From contig RCTD01000001.1 in NCBI GenBank assembly GCA_014898415.1, positions 3,596,001-3,660,000 on the forward strand: 64,000 nucleotides of DNA. The letters are read 5' to 3'. This DNA comes from Stromatinia cepivora. Taxonomy: Eukaryota; Ascomycota; Leotiomycetes; Helotiales; Sclerotiniaceae. Positions within the stretch are counted from its first letter, which is position 1; the number at the start of each line of letters is the position of its first letter. Shown in pieces: positions 26,003-38,200 of the stretch. The notes beneath the pieces are model-generated. The model searched no databases. It worked only from the letters and a program-made list of their open reading frames with translations, and was not told the DNA's origin. Made by a program: the position numbers and the translations under genes.

Positions 26003-29000
26003 TTATAAATTATATAAAACTCAATCGATTATAACATTTTTGTTTAGGATTTTATATTTATTAGATAGATAATATATAATCGAAATACTAAAAGGATTAT
26101 ATAAAATATTAATAAAAATATTGACTATATTGTATTGTTTAATTTCGAGATTGTATTTAATAATAATTATTATTATGATTTGAAATAATCGATTTGTCAA
26201 TATAATAATATAAATAATTTCAATAATATTCTTAATTTAGAGATCTCTTTATATTACTAAATATAAATAATAATGAATAATTAAACCTTGATCAATATAT
26301 TTATATATAAATATTTATTCAAAAGGAATCGGTTTTGTAAATTCCGATTCAGAATCGATTTTATATTAGGTTTTTCTAATTTTAAGATTATCAATCTCAA
26401 GATTATGATTTTATTTGAATTAATATTCTATTTAATGATTTTCTAATTAATAGTAAAAATAAAATAACTTTGGAATTATAAATATATAAATTCAAAAAAG
26501 TAGTATTATTTATAATCTATTGATTATAGATTAAATAAAAGACAATAATAATTTTGTTTTAATTCTAATAATGATTATATTATAAATTATTATAAATTAA
26601 GAATATTCTTTTATATTATTTATTCTTTGTTAATTAGATTAAAATATAAAATGAAAATTATTTAAATCAAGTAAATTTATTAAATTTATTCTTTGAAATA
26701 TAATGGTTTCTATATAGGAATCAATATTGAGATTGTTTCTTTAATGGTATTGCTATATATATAATTGTTTTCGTGTGTATATTGGTTATTTTGGGATACG
26801 AAAATTAGATGATTTTTAGAAAAAAGATGATTCCGAATAATAATTGTACAATTGAAACTTAAATGAATTGATTTAAGTTTTGAATATTTCAATTTTTATA
26901 ATATAAGTTTTTTTAGATATTTATTAAAAATTATGAATTTATAAATTCTTTATAAATTGATCAAATGAATATATAGAATATAGTAATCTTTATAATGATT
27001 GAATTTCTTTTATAGAATATTCTGATTGATTATTTTAGTATATATATTTTCTTTTGGAATATTGAGATTGATTGATTAGAATAATCTTTGGATTATTTTT
27101 GTATATATTATAAAGAACTTCGATAATATAATTAATAAGTTTATATTTTATATTCTTTATATTAATATATTCAGTAAAATCGGGATCTGTATTATTATTA
27201 TAGATATTTTTTTGAATAATTTTAATATCTTTATTTATAAGATATAATTATTTTTCAATAAAAGAATCAATTTCTTTAGTTTCTTTAATAAAAAGAATAA
27301 TTAATATTTGTATATCTTTATTATATATTTTATTATTATTATTTAAAGGATTAAATGGATTGGATAATCTTAAATCGATTTTTTTATTTCTATTATTATC
27401 CTTCAAATCTATATTTACTTCTGAATTCAATTTGTTTGTAGATAATAAATCTGAAATATATTTAATAAATAAATCAAGGGTTTTTTGATCTATAAAAATA
27501 GATAAATAAATGAAATCATTATAATTATTTTCGTTTTGAATAATTGTTTTATTCATTTCGATATAATCTTATATATCAAAGATTCTAATAAATTGTTTAA
27601 GCTTTTCTATAATATAAATATCGATTATTTGATTAATAGAATTTATATAATAAATGAATTCCTTATTGAATATTATATTTCGAATGATAATAATTTTATC
27701 AAATTTAAGTATTTATATATGATAGATCAATATATTTAGAATATAATTTACTAAATATCTAATATATATTTAAGGATTGGTTTTATATTATTTCTTATTT
27801 TTATTCAAAAAGTAAATTTAATATTTATATTTATAGATTCTGTTTTAATTAAAATAAAGATTATTAGATATTTTCTTTATAAATAAAAAATTGTTTTTGC
27901 GAAAATAATTACAGAATTATATATCAAATACTTTATTAAACGATTTAAAGAATTTAATCTTCAAAGGATTTATATTATATAAATAGATAACAATTTATAC
28001 TATTTCTATCTATAATTTATTCAATAAATCTATTATAATCTGTATTTTTATTTGTTTTGTAATTATTTCTTATTCTATATATTCTAATCCTTTATTAGAT
28101 TCATATATATAAAACAAAAATAATTCAAATTCGATACTCTTTTACTCAATCTATTTCTCAAATAATATTACTTCTATAATTCCAATAATAGATATATCAT
28201 TATTCTGTTTAATCTCTATAATCGCTTCATTATATTTATAATAAATCCAGACTACAAAGTTTTGAATAATTGTAAGTACTTTATTATATATTTTATAATA
28301 AATAAAATATAAAAAGATTTTGTTATTATATATTTCTTTGATTAATAGAAATTATAATATATTATTATATCCTTTATTGAAATCCAAAAAATCTCATTGG
28401 ATTTTGTAAAAAGGCTAAAATAGTTAATAATCATTTGGAATACAAAAGATAATTTGTTTTATATAAATATAAATATAATTAATATAATTGAAACAAATAA
28501 TACCTTTTATTTTGATATTTTATATTATAAATACTAAATATTCAAAAACTTTCTTCCTTAAATATCTAAAATATTTATATCATATTTCATTCATATCTTC
28601 CTTCGAAAGAAATGAATTATAAAAACAATGAAATACTTTGTTTATTTTTCTATTCATTATTAAATATATTATAAAAAGATTATTTACAAAAATAAATAAA
28701 AAAGTATTTGAATAAATAAAAAGTAATTTATATTCTAAAAATACAAGATTTTCAATATAAATACACTAAACAATTATTATATTATTTATATAATCGTTTT
28801 TACAAAAAATACAATTATATTTTGAGAATTATAAATTAACTTTCTTCAATCGAACTTTTGAAACAATATTGATATAAAAACCAAAAATAAATATTATATT
28901 ATTCAAAACGAAATCATTATTAAAATAATCTTCTTTTTTAATAATCCCTTTAATAATACAAATTCTATATTCTAAAACTTAAAAACTAAAGATACTTATT

Positions 29001-30640
29001 TTTACAAAATTATTAAAATCGAATAATCGATATCAATGATTATTCAATAAAAAGATATCATTTATAATATATATAACATTACAATTATTGAATAACATAC
29101 TATTAAATAGATAATATACTTTTATAATTATAAAGTAAATCCTTGATTAGTTATATCGAATATCCAGGATAACAATATTGATTAAAGGTTTTCAAGAATT
29201 AAGAGAATTTTTTATTCATTTTCTTTTGATTCAATTAAAATAAAATTATTTTTATGAATATAATCTTATTCGATTTCTAATTGTTTATAATTTGTTTTCG
29301 TTGAATATCTTTTTGAACAACGAATTGGTTTTTTCGATAAATATTAATTTGATGATTTTATAATTATAAATAATATAATTATAATTAAATCTATTATTCT
29401 ATTTAGATTCGATTTTGCAAAGATATTCCTAAATTATTTTGATCCCTTAATTATTTCTAAAATTGATATTCTTTTTACTCTTTTTATTCTTTTTATTCTT
29501 TTTAAACTTTTTATTATTTTAAAAAGAAATAAATATAGAATATATTCCTCCTTTAATTTTTGAAAAAATAAAATCTTAAAAGATTAATCCTTCAAAATTA
29601 TCTCCGAATTATTTGAATAAGAAATTCAATAATCCAAATTGATTGTTCATCTTGATCTACATAATTATAATATTTGCCCAAATTGAAAATATCTTAATAT
29701 TAATAGTTTATAGGAAAATATTGATAACAATTTTATTTTTTATTTTAATAATCTTATTTACAAAAGTTTTAATATAGATTATAATCCAATCCTTATATTA
29801 TTTCGCAAAATCGATTCTGTTGAACAAAACTTATATTAGAACAAATCGATTTTCTTATAATATTACAAATTTAACAATAATCATTATAAATATAAATTTC
29901 CTTTTGAATATATTAATAATTATTTTAAATGAAAAAGCTATAATATCCTAATTGAGAGTGGATGGCTTTATGAGATATATTTGATCAATTAATAATTCGA
30001 TCTATTTATAAATATCACAAAATACTTTATAATTCTATATATATTTTTATTATCAATATTAATATTTCAATTAAAAAAAAAATTAAAAAAAGATTTTTTA
30101 AAAGATGATTAAAAATAAAACAATAAATCTACTAAAAATAAATCCCAATATATTATCATTAGAATCTTTCATCTTCATATCTTCATTAATATCTTCCCTA
30201 AATTGAATCATCATAAAATATTCCGAGAATTCCTTTTGATATTGAATTTGCTTTTTTCAATTATATTTAGCTTAAAGATCGATAACAAAAGATAAAATAA
30301 ATAATTTGATTGAAAATTAATCAATCTAAATACAAATAAACTCATTCATTAAATCAAAACTTGAAATAGATATAATTAATATAAAAACAAACAGATCTTT
30401 CTCAGAATTAATTAAATCCCAGATTCCTTAAATTTAATATTTATTTTTCAAATATAAATACCATTCCAATTATTAAATATAAAATATAAAAAAAAGATCG
30501 TTTTGATCCTTTATTATATTAAATAAAAATAATTAAATTAATATAAATATTGAACTTTAAATGAAATAATAATAATATTTAAAGAATAATCTTTTAAATA
30601 CTTAATAATCATCAAATAGAAAGTTGTATAGATTAAAGAT
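26003..30640 (-). pseudogene. X copy C gag-pol remnant
   Basis: This is minus-strand copia coding sequence colinear with copy B: partial RT at the left, the linker frame at 27248-27556 (homologous to 52258-52836), then integrase, protease and gag towards 30640. It is heavily mutated, more AT-rich than copy B, and has no intact domain. Confidence 0.7.
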
Positions 30641-30655
30641 TATCAGATTTATAAT

Positions 30656-30779
30656 TATTATAGAATAATATAACTATAAAGCATTTTCAGAAACCAAGGA
30701 ATAAATGATATCTATAATTGATAAAATAAAATGAATTAAATAATTTACCTTTGATTATATAAACCGAAGATTATATATA
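30656..30779. repeat. Left part of the X copy C LTR
   Basis: The first 124 bp of an X LTR (TATTATAGAATAATATAACT against TATTACGGGATAGTATAATT in copy B). It is cut at a TA dinucleotide by the pogo element and completed at 58603-58788, for a total of 309-310 bp as expected. Confidence 0.85.
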
Positions 30780-30842
30780 ACGTGGTTTATCAGCATGCGG
30801 GCCATATCATCATATAGGCCACTTTCATTTTAATTCACTCTT
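30780..30842. repeat. Left terminal inverted repeat of the pogo element
   Basis: 63 bp matching the reverse complement of 58538-58600, apart from transitions (for example GCATGCGGGCC against GCATACAGGCC). Confidence 0.92.
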
Positions 30843-31438
30843 TCAAAACTATATTATTCAACAATAATTGAATTAATTGATTAAAACTATTAAAAATCTA
30901 ATAATCTAGGATTTATTACATTATTTTGATAGATTCTTGTATTATAACCTGTCTTTCTATATTTACTATAGTATCAATTAGAAGATACTTCCCCATTAGA
31001 ATTCCTTCCTTTTTGATATTCATTATATTGAATCTGAATATCAATCTTTTGTTAAGATAATATATTTGCAGCTTTTTGTTTAGTAAGTATTCCTTTTTGA
31101 TATAATTGAATCTTTTTTGTATATCGATATTTGCTTAATACTTCATTTGCTTTTTAAAGTATATAAACCTTTATAATCAAAAGTATATTCTTATAAGTTA
31201 ATCTTTTTGTATTTTTAGTTAGAGTTAGTATAGTTTCGAATATAGATATAGGGGAGTTTGATTTATAATGAATTATTCGAGATTTAATTAATATTGATTG
31301 AGAAAGAGTTTCAGTTGAATTGTGGAGAATTTGAGAGAACTATTAATCTAAATTAAAAGAGAGGGGAGTAGGTATACAAATTCGAATATCTAATTTCGAA
31401 AGTACAACTTCAGAATTAAATAATATTAAATCTGTTCC

Positions 31439-31856
31439 TCAAAATCCTGATTTCATATTCTGAATAGTAATCGATTCTTGATATACAGCTTTGAAAGTTA
31501 TAAAGAATTCAACCTTCGAAATATAATTGATATATACCTTAATAAATTCATCAATTTGATCATCATATAAACGTTTCAGATTACTAAAACAACCAACATC
31601 AAATAACTGAATTAAATAACTTGAATATAATGGTAAACATAAATATATAATATCGTTCTTTTTGCAATATTCTTGAAAAGCTATTGATTCGTAATTTTCA
31701 TACTCATCTAATACCAACATTCGATATTTGCCCCCCCCTCAATTCTTAATATGCTTATCGAAATGTTTCAACTATTCTAAATCTGTTTTATTGTTTGTCC
31801 ATCTATTAGATATAAATTTAATAACCCATTCTATAGAAAGATCGATTTCGGTATAT
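31439..31856 (-). pseudogene. Pogo transposase fragment, C-terminal catalytic part
   Basis: The minus-strand frame reads YTEIDLSIEWVIKF, a stop at a Trp site, HFDKHIKN, then a frameshift in a run of C, then MLVLDEYENYESIAFQEY and LFDVGCFSNLKRLYDD. These are the second Asp (LVLD) and the PLDVGCF region of DDE_1-type Fot1/pogo transposases. The segment meets the G3 LTR exactly at 31856/31857. Confidence 0.88.
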
Positions 31857-32109
31857 GTTACGAACCTCAACTACGAAACTAGGGCTAGCCGAAAGCGGGC
31901 CGAATTGTACGCTAGTTTGAAGAGTTTTCACCTATATAAAGGGGAATTCTTCAATACCATTAGAAAGAAAATAATGAAAAGTTTTGATTCTAAACCCGAA
32001 CCTATTGTTATTCGAATATTAATCGATTCTTTACTGTGATTCTCACAATTCTTTTCATTCACCCTTGAGAGCAACTCGTTGATTAATTTTGGGAATAACC
32101 TCATTTTTT

Positions 32110-32420
32110 TCGATATATAAAAGCCTTCGAACCTTATCAAAAACCCTTCAGAATATTATCGAAAAACCTTCGAAATTTACCTCCAAAATATATACGAATT
32201 GAGCCTAGAAATAAGCCTTCGAAAAACCTTCGAAATTTACCTTCAAAACATATACGAATTTGGCCTCAAAACGAACCTTCAAAAACCTTTCGGAATATTA
32301 TCGAAAACCTTCGAAAACCTTTCGAAATTTACCCTCAAAACACATACGAATTTAACCTCAAAACGAACCTTCGAAAACCCTTCGGAATATTATCGAAAAC
32401 CCACAAAAATACTACAAAAA
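32110..32420 (+). repeat. Imperfect tandem repeats with the CCTTCGAAAACC motif
   Basis: At least three higher-order units combine AACCTTCGAAATTTACC, ACATACGAATTTGGCCTC and CGGAATATTATCGAAAACC, with 60-90 bp spacing. They lie in the G3 interior. The frame at 32199-32465 runs through them and reflects the repeats; there is no evidence of a real protein. Confidence 0.8.
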
Positions 32421-32652
32421 ACCTTCGAATCAAGAAAATCAAGAAAAACAAAAAGAAGGAATTGAAAAGATTTATTCGAAAGATATGAATATAATATACA
32501 AACCGAACCCTACCCTATTTTACGAAATTCGAAAGCGAATCCTTAAATCACACAAATTATTCAAACAAAAGAACGAAAAAACGAAAGCATATAAAGAACC
32601 TTCAGGACCCCATCAGAAAACTGAAGAATTTGAATATAAAAGTTATTGAAAA

Positions 32653-32733
32653 GTTGAAGATATTGAAGTTGAAGATATTGAAGTTGAAGATATTGAAGTT
32701 GAAGATATTGAAGTTGAAGATATTGAAGTTGAA
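32653..32733 (+). repeat. 15-bp tandem repeat GTTGAAGATATTGAA, about 5.4 copies
   Basis: Exact 15-bp units in the G3 interior. In one plus-strand frame they encode the pentapeptide VEDIE repeated. The period divisible by three and the lack of RIP mutations within the units are notable. Confidence 0.93.
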
Positions 32734-33249
32734 ATGATGATAACGAAACTTTTGATATTACCTTTAAAAAATATAATGAACGGATTTATATATAATAATG
32801 ATGAAACCTTTGATACTATCCTTAAAGAGTATAATAAACGAATTTATATACAATACTAACCGCATTTCTATTTCAAACAAAACCCTGACGGAATACTTGA
32901 AGCTTCTTCCCTTTAACAAAATACCAGGTTTCTTTCAAAAGAAGGGGTAAAACTAACCCTTATATAATTCTAAAAGATCACTAATGAAAACTGATTACAA
33001 ACAATCGGATCCACATCGGAAAGCTAGCATATTAACTGAAAACGAAACAGTATTTATATTGAAATCATTATTTTTTGATACAAATTTGAATCGATGTATT
33101 GATGGATATAATATATTTATATTTTACATTTCAAAAGAAAAAGCAAGTTGAAAACCCCCCCCCTTTTATTATTTACCGAACCTACAAGATCATTGAAATC
33201 GACAAAGACATTGATCCAAAAAGAGAGGTATCAATATCCCCTATTTATT

Positions 33250-33372
33250 GTATCGAAAGTATATCGAATTCGAAATCAATACCCCCTACCCGTTGTATCG
33301 AAAGTATACCGAATCCGAATCGAAAGTATACCGAATCCGAATCGAAAGCATACCGAATCGAAAACATACCTA
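33250..33372 (+). repeat. Tandem repeats of CGAAAGTATACCGAATC
   Basis: Several imperfect copies of a 17-24 bp unit (ATCGAAAGTATACCGAATCC). Overlapping open frames at 33099-33458 on both strands are by-products of this repeat. Confidence 0.8.
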
Positions 33373-33641
33373 TCGAAATCATATCGAAATCGAATTGAAA
33401 GTGAATCGAAAATGAATATACATATAAAGGTTTTTAAATGATATTGAAGAGTTTTCAAAGAAATAAAAATATTGAACTTTATAAAATGAAGATATAGGCA
33501 TTATAATTTCATTATTGAAAGAATTATCATAGATTTAATCGTTGTATAGAATTCTCCATTAAAGTTTCAATTCGGCCGACTATTGTAGAATTAGGAATAA
33601 AGGAATTGAAAAGTTGAAAGGGTTTTGATGGATCTATGATA

Positions 33642-33739
33642 ATTCTACGAAAAAACATACAATACAATATCAATGATTCTACGAAAAGGTATACAATACA
33701 ATATCGATAGTTTCACAAAAAAACATACAATACAATATC
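33642..33739 (+). repeat. Three copies of a 33-36 bp repeat
   Basis: Units read ATTCTACGAAAAAACATAC followed by AATACAATATCAATG, with minor changes. They lie just upstream of the end of G3. Confidence 0.85.
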
Positions 33740-33832
33740 AAATGATATTAATTTTGATTGGATATTTCAACTTAAATGATTTCATTTCAAAGGCTTTCGA
33801 GGACGAAAGCCTCGGAAAGGAGGGCTAAAGAT

Positions 33833-33992
33833 GAACCTGTCCTTGAATTATTAGAAATAAAGGAATAGTTTCATTTTCCCCATTTCTGTATATTATTGCT
33901 ATAACTTATTCTCGATTGCTTAATTGTACTGATTTACTTCTGTTATATCTTTCAGTATTAATAATAATTATTACTATATATATAATCCCTAT
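33833..33992 (-). pseudogene. Pogo transposase fragment, middle part
   Basis: The minus-strand reading continues the pogo protein from 57999: NTERYNRSKSVQLSNRE, a stop at the expected Trp, then ETIPLFLIIQGQVHL, which matches the NREW...PPFLV.QG..HL region of Fot1-like transposases. It is flanked by G3 on the left and by the copia Z target duplication (33988-33992) on the right. Confidence 0.85.
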
Positions 33993-34210
33993 TGTTAACT
34001 TTTGGTGCAGAAAGTAATAGTATTGTTAACTATATAGATTGAACTAAAGATCTATTATTCTAGTAGAAATAGAATTGAGATTATCCCCAAATATGGTTTA
34101 TATATTATTATAATCATATAATCTCAATTCTAATCCTATAATAGCTTCATTTTCAATACTCCTTTATTGAGGATATCCTATTCGATCCTCTTAAACTACT
34201 AATCCTAACA
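33993..34210 (-). repeat. 3' LTR of copia Z
   Basis: 218 bp, TGTTAACTTTTGGTGCAG to AATCCTAACA. It aligns with 57828-57993 but has about 52 extra bases near its right end (around 34151-34204). Confidence 0.88.
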
Positions 34211-34268
34211 TTTTCTTGAATTTTTCGAAAGTAATCCTTATACAAAGTTTCGTTATTTCGTTAGCAAT

Positions 34269-34550
34269 TGTGACGCACAAGAGCCGTAGTAGAGCTGAAT
34301 AAACAGGGTCAATTATATTCTTTAAAATCTACAATTGAAGAACTATAGCTCGTAAAAAGCAACTAAATATATATACACAAATATTCATTTGTGAATTACA
34401 AAGTTGTACATATACATTATTAGGGTTACTATTTTACTATACTAAATCATATAATTCGTAATGTATGCATACGAATGATCAATTTATAAATTGATATAGA
34501 AGATAAAAAATATCATATAGTTAGCCTTCTATAATTCACGATTTGTGATA
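34269..34550 (-). repeat. 3' LTR of gypsy G2
   Basis: 282 bp, TGTGACGCACAAGAGCC to ATTTGTGATA on the plus strand. It aligns with the G1 LTRs and with the solo LTR at 59256. Confidence 0.9.
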
Positions 34551-34654
34551 TTACCCTTCCCTTCGGAAAAGCTTGCTTTTAAATGTTTCACTCCTTTGTT
34601 CCATTGCTATTTCATCGGAAATCAGGTTTTATGAAAGTTCATAAACTTTAAATC

Positions 34655-34970
34655 AATTAGATTGGTCATTTTGGTTGATTTGATCAATTTAATGGAAATT
34701 GACCAAATTGATCAAAATTATCGACCAAATTGACCAAAATGACGAATGAATTGACCAAATCGACCAAATCGTTCATCAATTGGTTAAATTAACATTGATT
34801 CGTATTCTCCTTGATTTGGGGAACCTTTGAAAGGAAAAAGTTTCAATAGAAAAGGGAAGGAAATTGAATTATAATATAGTGGTAATAAATGATTAATATA
34901 ATTAATTCCGAAATCGATCAAGTTAATCGACCAAATTGACCAAATCAACCAAATTGAACGAAATCGACAA
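34655..34970. repeat. CCAAATTGACC repeat field in G2
   Basis: The same non-coding field as at 6440-6790: many direct and inverted copies of GACCAAATT-type motifs in two blocks. Here more copies keep GACC, so G2 is the better copy for deriving the original repeat. Confidence 0.75.
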
Positions 34971-35206
34971 AGATAACGTTACATTTCGTTCTTATCATAT
35001 TCAAGTTTCCCTTTACATAATTTTTGAAATAATTATAGGCATAAGTTTTTTGAAATATATTACCTTCATATTATCTTAATGGTGGCAGTTTGTTTGTTAT
35101 ATAAAACTCGGGTTATATACATATACAATCAAATTCCCTCGAATTTATATAGGTTTTCGATTCTTTCACAATCATATACATATATACTATTATAAAATTA
35201 TAATAT

Positions 35207-38200
35207 CTAATCTACTATATTAAAGAATACTTTTCTTTCCCTTAATTTCATAAATGAATCGTTATCCATATAATTATAATTATCCTTTCCGCTTTTATAA
35301 AGTTTTATCCAATCAATTAATCGATTGAAAGGATCAAGCAATATTGGATTAGTCAGGTGAAAATTACACAAAAAATGCAATGATATTTTAAAATCGAAAA
35401 CAAGATACCAGATAAGATCGGTATTGTTATTAAACCACGAGATTCTATATAGTAGGGTTTTTCGTACTTTCTTTACTATTAGGACCTTCTCCACTTCCCA
35501 TTCCGAATTACCAATTATATTAATAAACAAAGATGATTCGAATATTTAATTAGGAAAAGAATCGTTATATACTTTATATAATCGATTTAAAGGGAAAACA
35601 AAATGAATTTTCATTATAATCAGAAGTTCGAGTTTAAAAGAGCTTCCAGATCGATCAATAATCTTGAATCTTCTTTGAATTAAAAAGTCCAGTTTCTTAA
35701 ATGATCTTTAAATAAAATAACTCTTTATATTAAACTATACATAATCTCCAATATCGAAATCAATCTTACACTAATAAGCATTTATGGATTTCGACATCTT
35801 GGCTTAAGTATATAATAAGCCTTCTTTCGTTTGCACAAAAGCTAATCTATTGTATTCTGTGTATATACAGGCATTATATATATTTATATCGTTTATTAAC
35901 TTACTAGTATCTTCTTTCCATTCCTATATATGTTTCGGTGTATGCCTATATAGGGTTTCGTAGGGTATAAGCCCTTCTAAGGAATTGTATAGAAGAATAA
36001 ATTACATATAATTTATTATAAATAGGAATTCTGATCAATCGTTTTAATAATAATTAATAAACAGTCTTAACCATTATTGAAGGTATTAATTATAGATTTT
36101 AGTTTGACCATCAATTTGGGAATGATAAGTAATAAATAATTTGAAATCGGTTCCTAGGATTTGATTGAATTCCTTTCAGAATTATAATATAAATTGGGGG
36201 CCGTGATTCGATACTATAATATTAAAGGGATTATAATATCGATATATATAATAAAGATATAATTATATTTGAACTTAGGTATCGATTGATTTGTAATAAG
36301 GTATAAAAATAGTTTGCTTTATCAATCGATCAATAATGATTAAAATGTTATTATATCCATATTTATTCTTATTAAAGCTATAATAATCTATAATGATGTA
36401 TTGCCATACTCGATTAGGAATCGGAAGTGGATATAATAAATCAGGGGTACGATCGTATAGAATGGAATTATATTTGTAGATGTGATAATTGCGTATATAT
36501 CTGGCTATAATATCATACATTCTGGACTAATAATATTATTGAGATAATAAAAGATAAATTTTGCTTATATCAGGATGAACAATGGAAATGGAATTATAGA
36601 TTTTATAAATCAGATAAATTCGAAGATTGTCGATGTTAGGTATTATTAGACGGTTATTGTAAAGCAAAAGATCATTTTGGAGTAATATATATTTGTGATT
36701 TTGGATAATTTGTATTTTGAATATTAACAAACTATTTATAATTTTATTTGCTTCGATAATATAGTTAACTAAATCAAATTGAAAAGCGATTTCATTCAAA
36801 TCGATATTAATAATCATTATTTTGTCTAAGTGATATTTTCGTAAAACTTTTTTTATAATTTTGATATCAATTTAATTATCTTTAATAAACTATTAAAGGT
36901 GATTCTTCTTTTTGGTATAATTCTGGAGGTTCAATTTATCGATTTAATGGATTAAGATATTAACGAAAGGGTTATCTTTTTTAGGGCGATATATAATAAT
37001 AAAGTTATAATTGATTAGAATTTTTATTTAACGAATTTGTTGGGTGTTGAAAATCTTGGTAATTATGAAATATTCGAGGGCCTTATGGTTGGTATAAACC
37101 TTGATTTTATATAATGAATCGGCGAGTTCTACTTTTCAATGATTAAAAGATCGAATGATTGATAGCATTTCTTTGTTATAAACTTTGTAGTTCAATGGTA
37201 ATTATGATTTTGGAGAAATAAGCTACAGGAAATCAATCTTTGTTATACTGTTGTGATAATATATTAATAATTATTTCATTGAATATATCTGTTTCGAATA
37301 TATAAGGGAATCGATGATTATAATATTGTAGGAGTAAAGCGGAGATAAGCTTTTTCTTCAAGATATTGAATACGTTTTGGTATATTTTATCGAATATAAA
37401 TTTAATATTTGTTTTAATAAATTCATTGAAAGGTTTCACTATTATATTATAGTTTTTAATAAATTATCGATAAAAGTTATAAAAACCAAAGAATGATTGG
37501 ATCCTTTTCATTATTATTAGAAAGGTTCAATTCTCAATTATCTCAATCTTTTCAGGATCCATTTTTATTTCTTTAATAAAGATAATAAAGCCTAAATATT
37601 TGATGTATATAATATTGAATTCGTATTTCTTGAGATTTGTTTATAAACCAACAGTTTTTAATTGTTTAAGAATTAGTTTGATATAAATTTAGTACTTTTC
37701 TTTGTTTTCGGAATAGATTAGAATATCGTTGAGGTATACTGTACAGAAAACGTTTAGATAATCGAATAGAATATCATTTATATAATGCTGATAGGTTGCG
37801 GGATTATTCATTAATCCGAATAGTACGACCTTGTATTTGTATAATCCGTATCAGATTCAAAAGGTAGTATACTCTTCCGAAACAGAATCCATTTTTATAT
37901 AATAGAAAATTTGATAAATATCAAATTTGGTAAAGATTTTAGTATTGGAAAACTGAGAAAGCGTTTTGTTGATCAAAAGGAAGGGATATCAATCTTTATA
38001 CATTAAGGAATTCAATAATCTGAAGTTTATATAGAACCTTAAATTATTATTAAATTTCTTAATAAATAAAATGGATATAATATAAAAAGCTTAATTAAAT
38101 TTAATAAAACCTTTATTAAAATTATTCATAATATATTCTTTAACGATTTTCAATTGTTCCAAGGATATTTTGTAAAGTGGACTATAATGTAAAATTTATT

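Larger units (their letters stand above)
31857..33832 (+). mobile_element. Gypsy relic G3 with a 5' LTR but no 3' LTR
   Basis: It starts TGTTACGAACCTC, a typical LTR start, with a TATA box in CACCTATATAAAGGGG near 31930. It ends at a polypurine tract (GGAAAGGAGGGC, 33816-33827) preceded by CTTTCGAGGACGAAAGCC. The 3' LTR that should follow is absent and pogo sequence resumes at once. The interior is mostly repeats and broken frames; a terminal frame AFEDESLGKEG-stop before the polypurine tract suggests the end of a polyprotein. It is clearly richer in G and C than its surroundings. No RT or integrase is visible. Confidence 0.6.

Noticed and set aside
32199..32465. 88-codon frame over the CCTTCGAAAACC repeats as a repeat protein
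   Set aside because: The period is not a multiple of three throughout, and the frame is lost in neighbouring units; best explained as non-coding tandem repeats.
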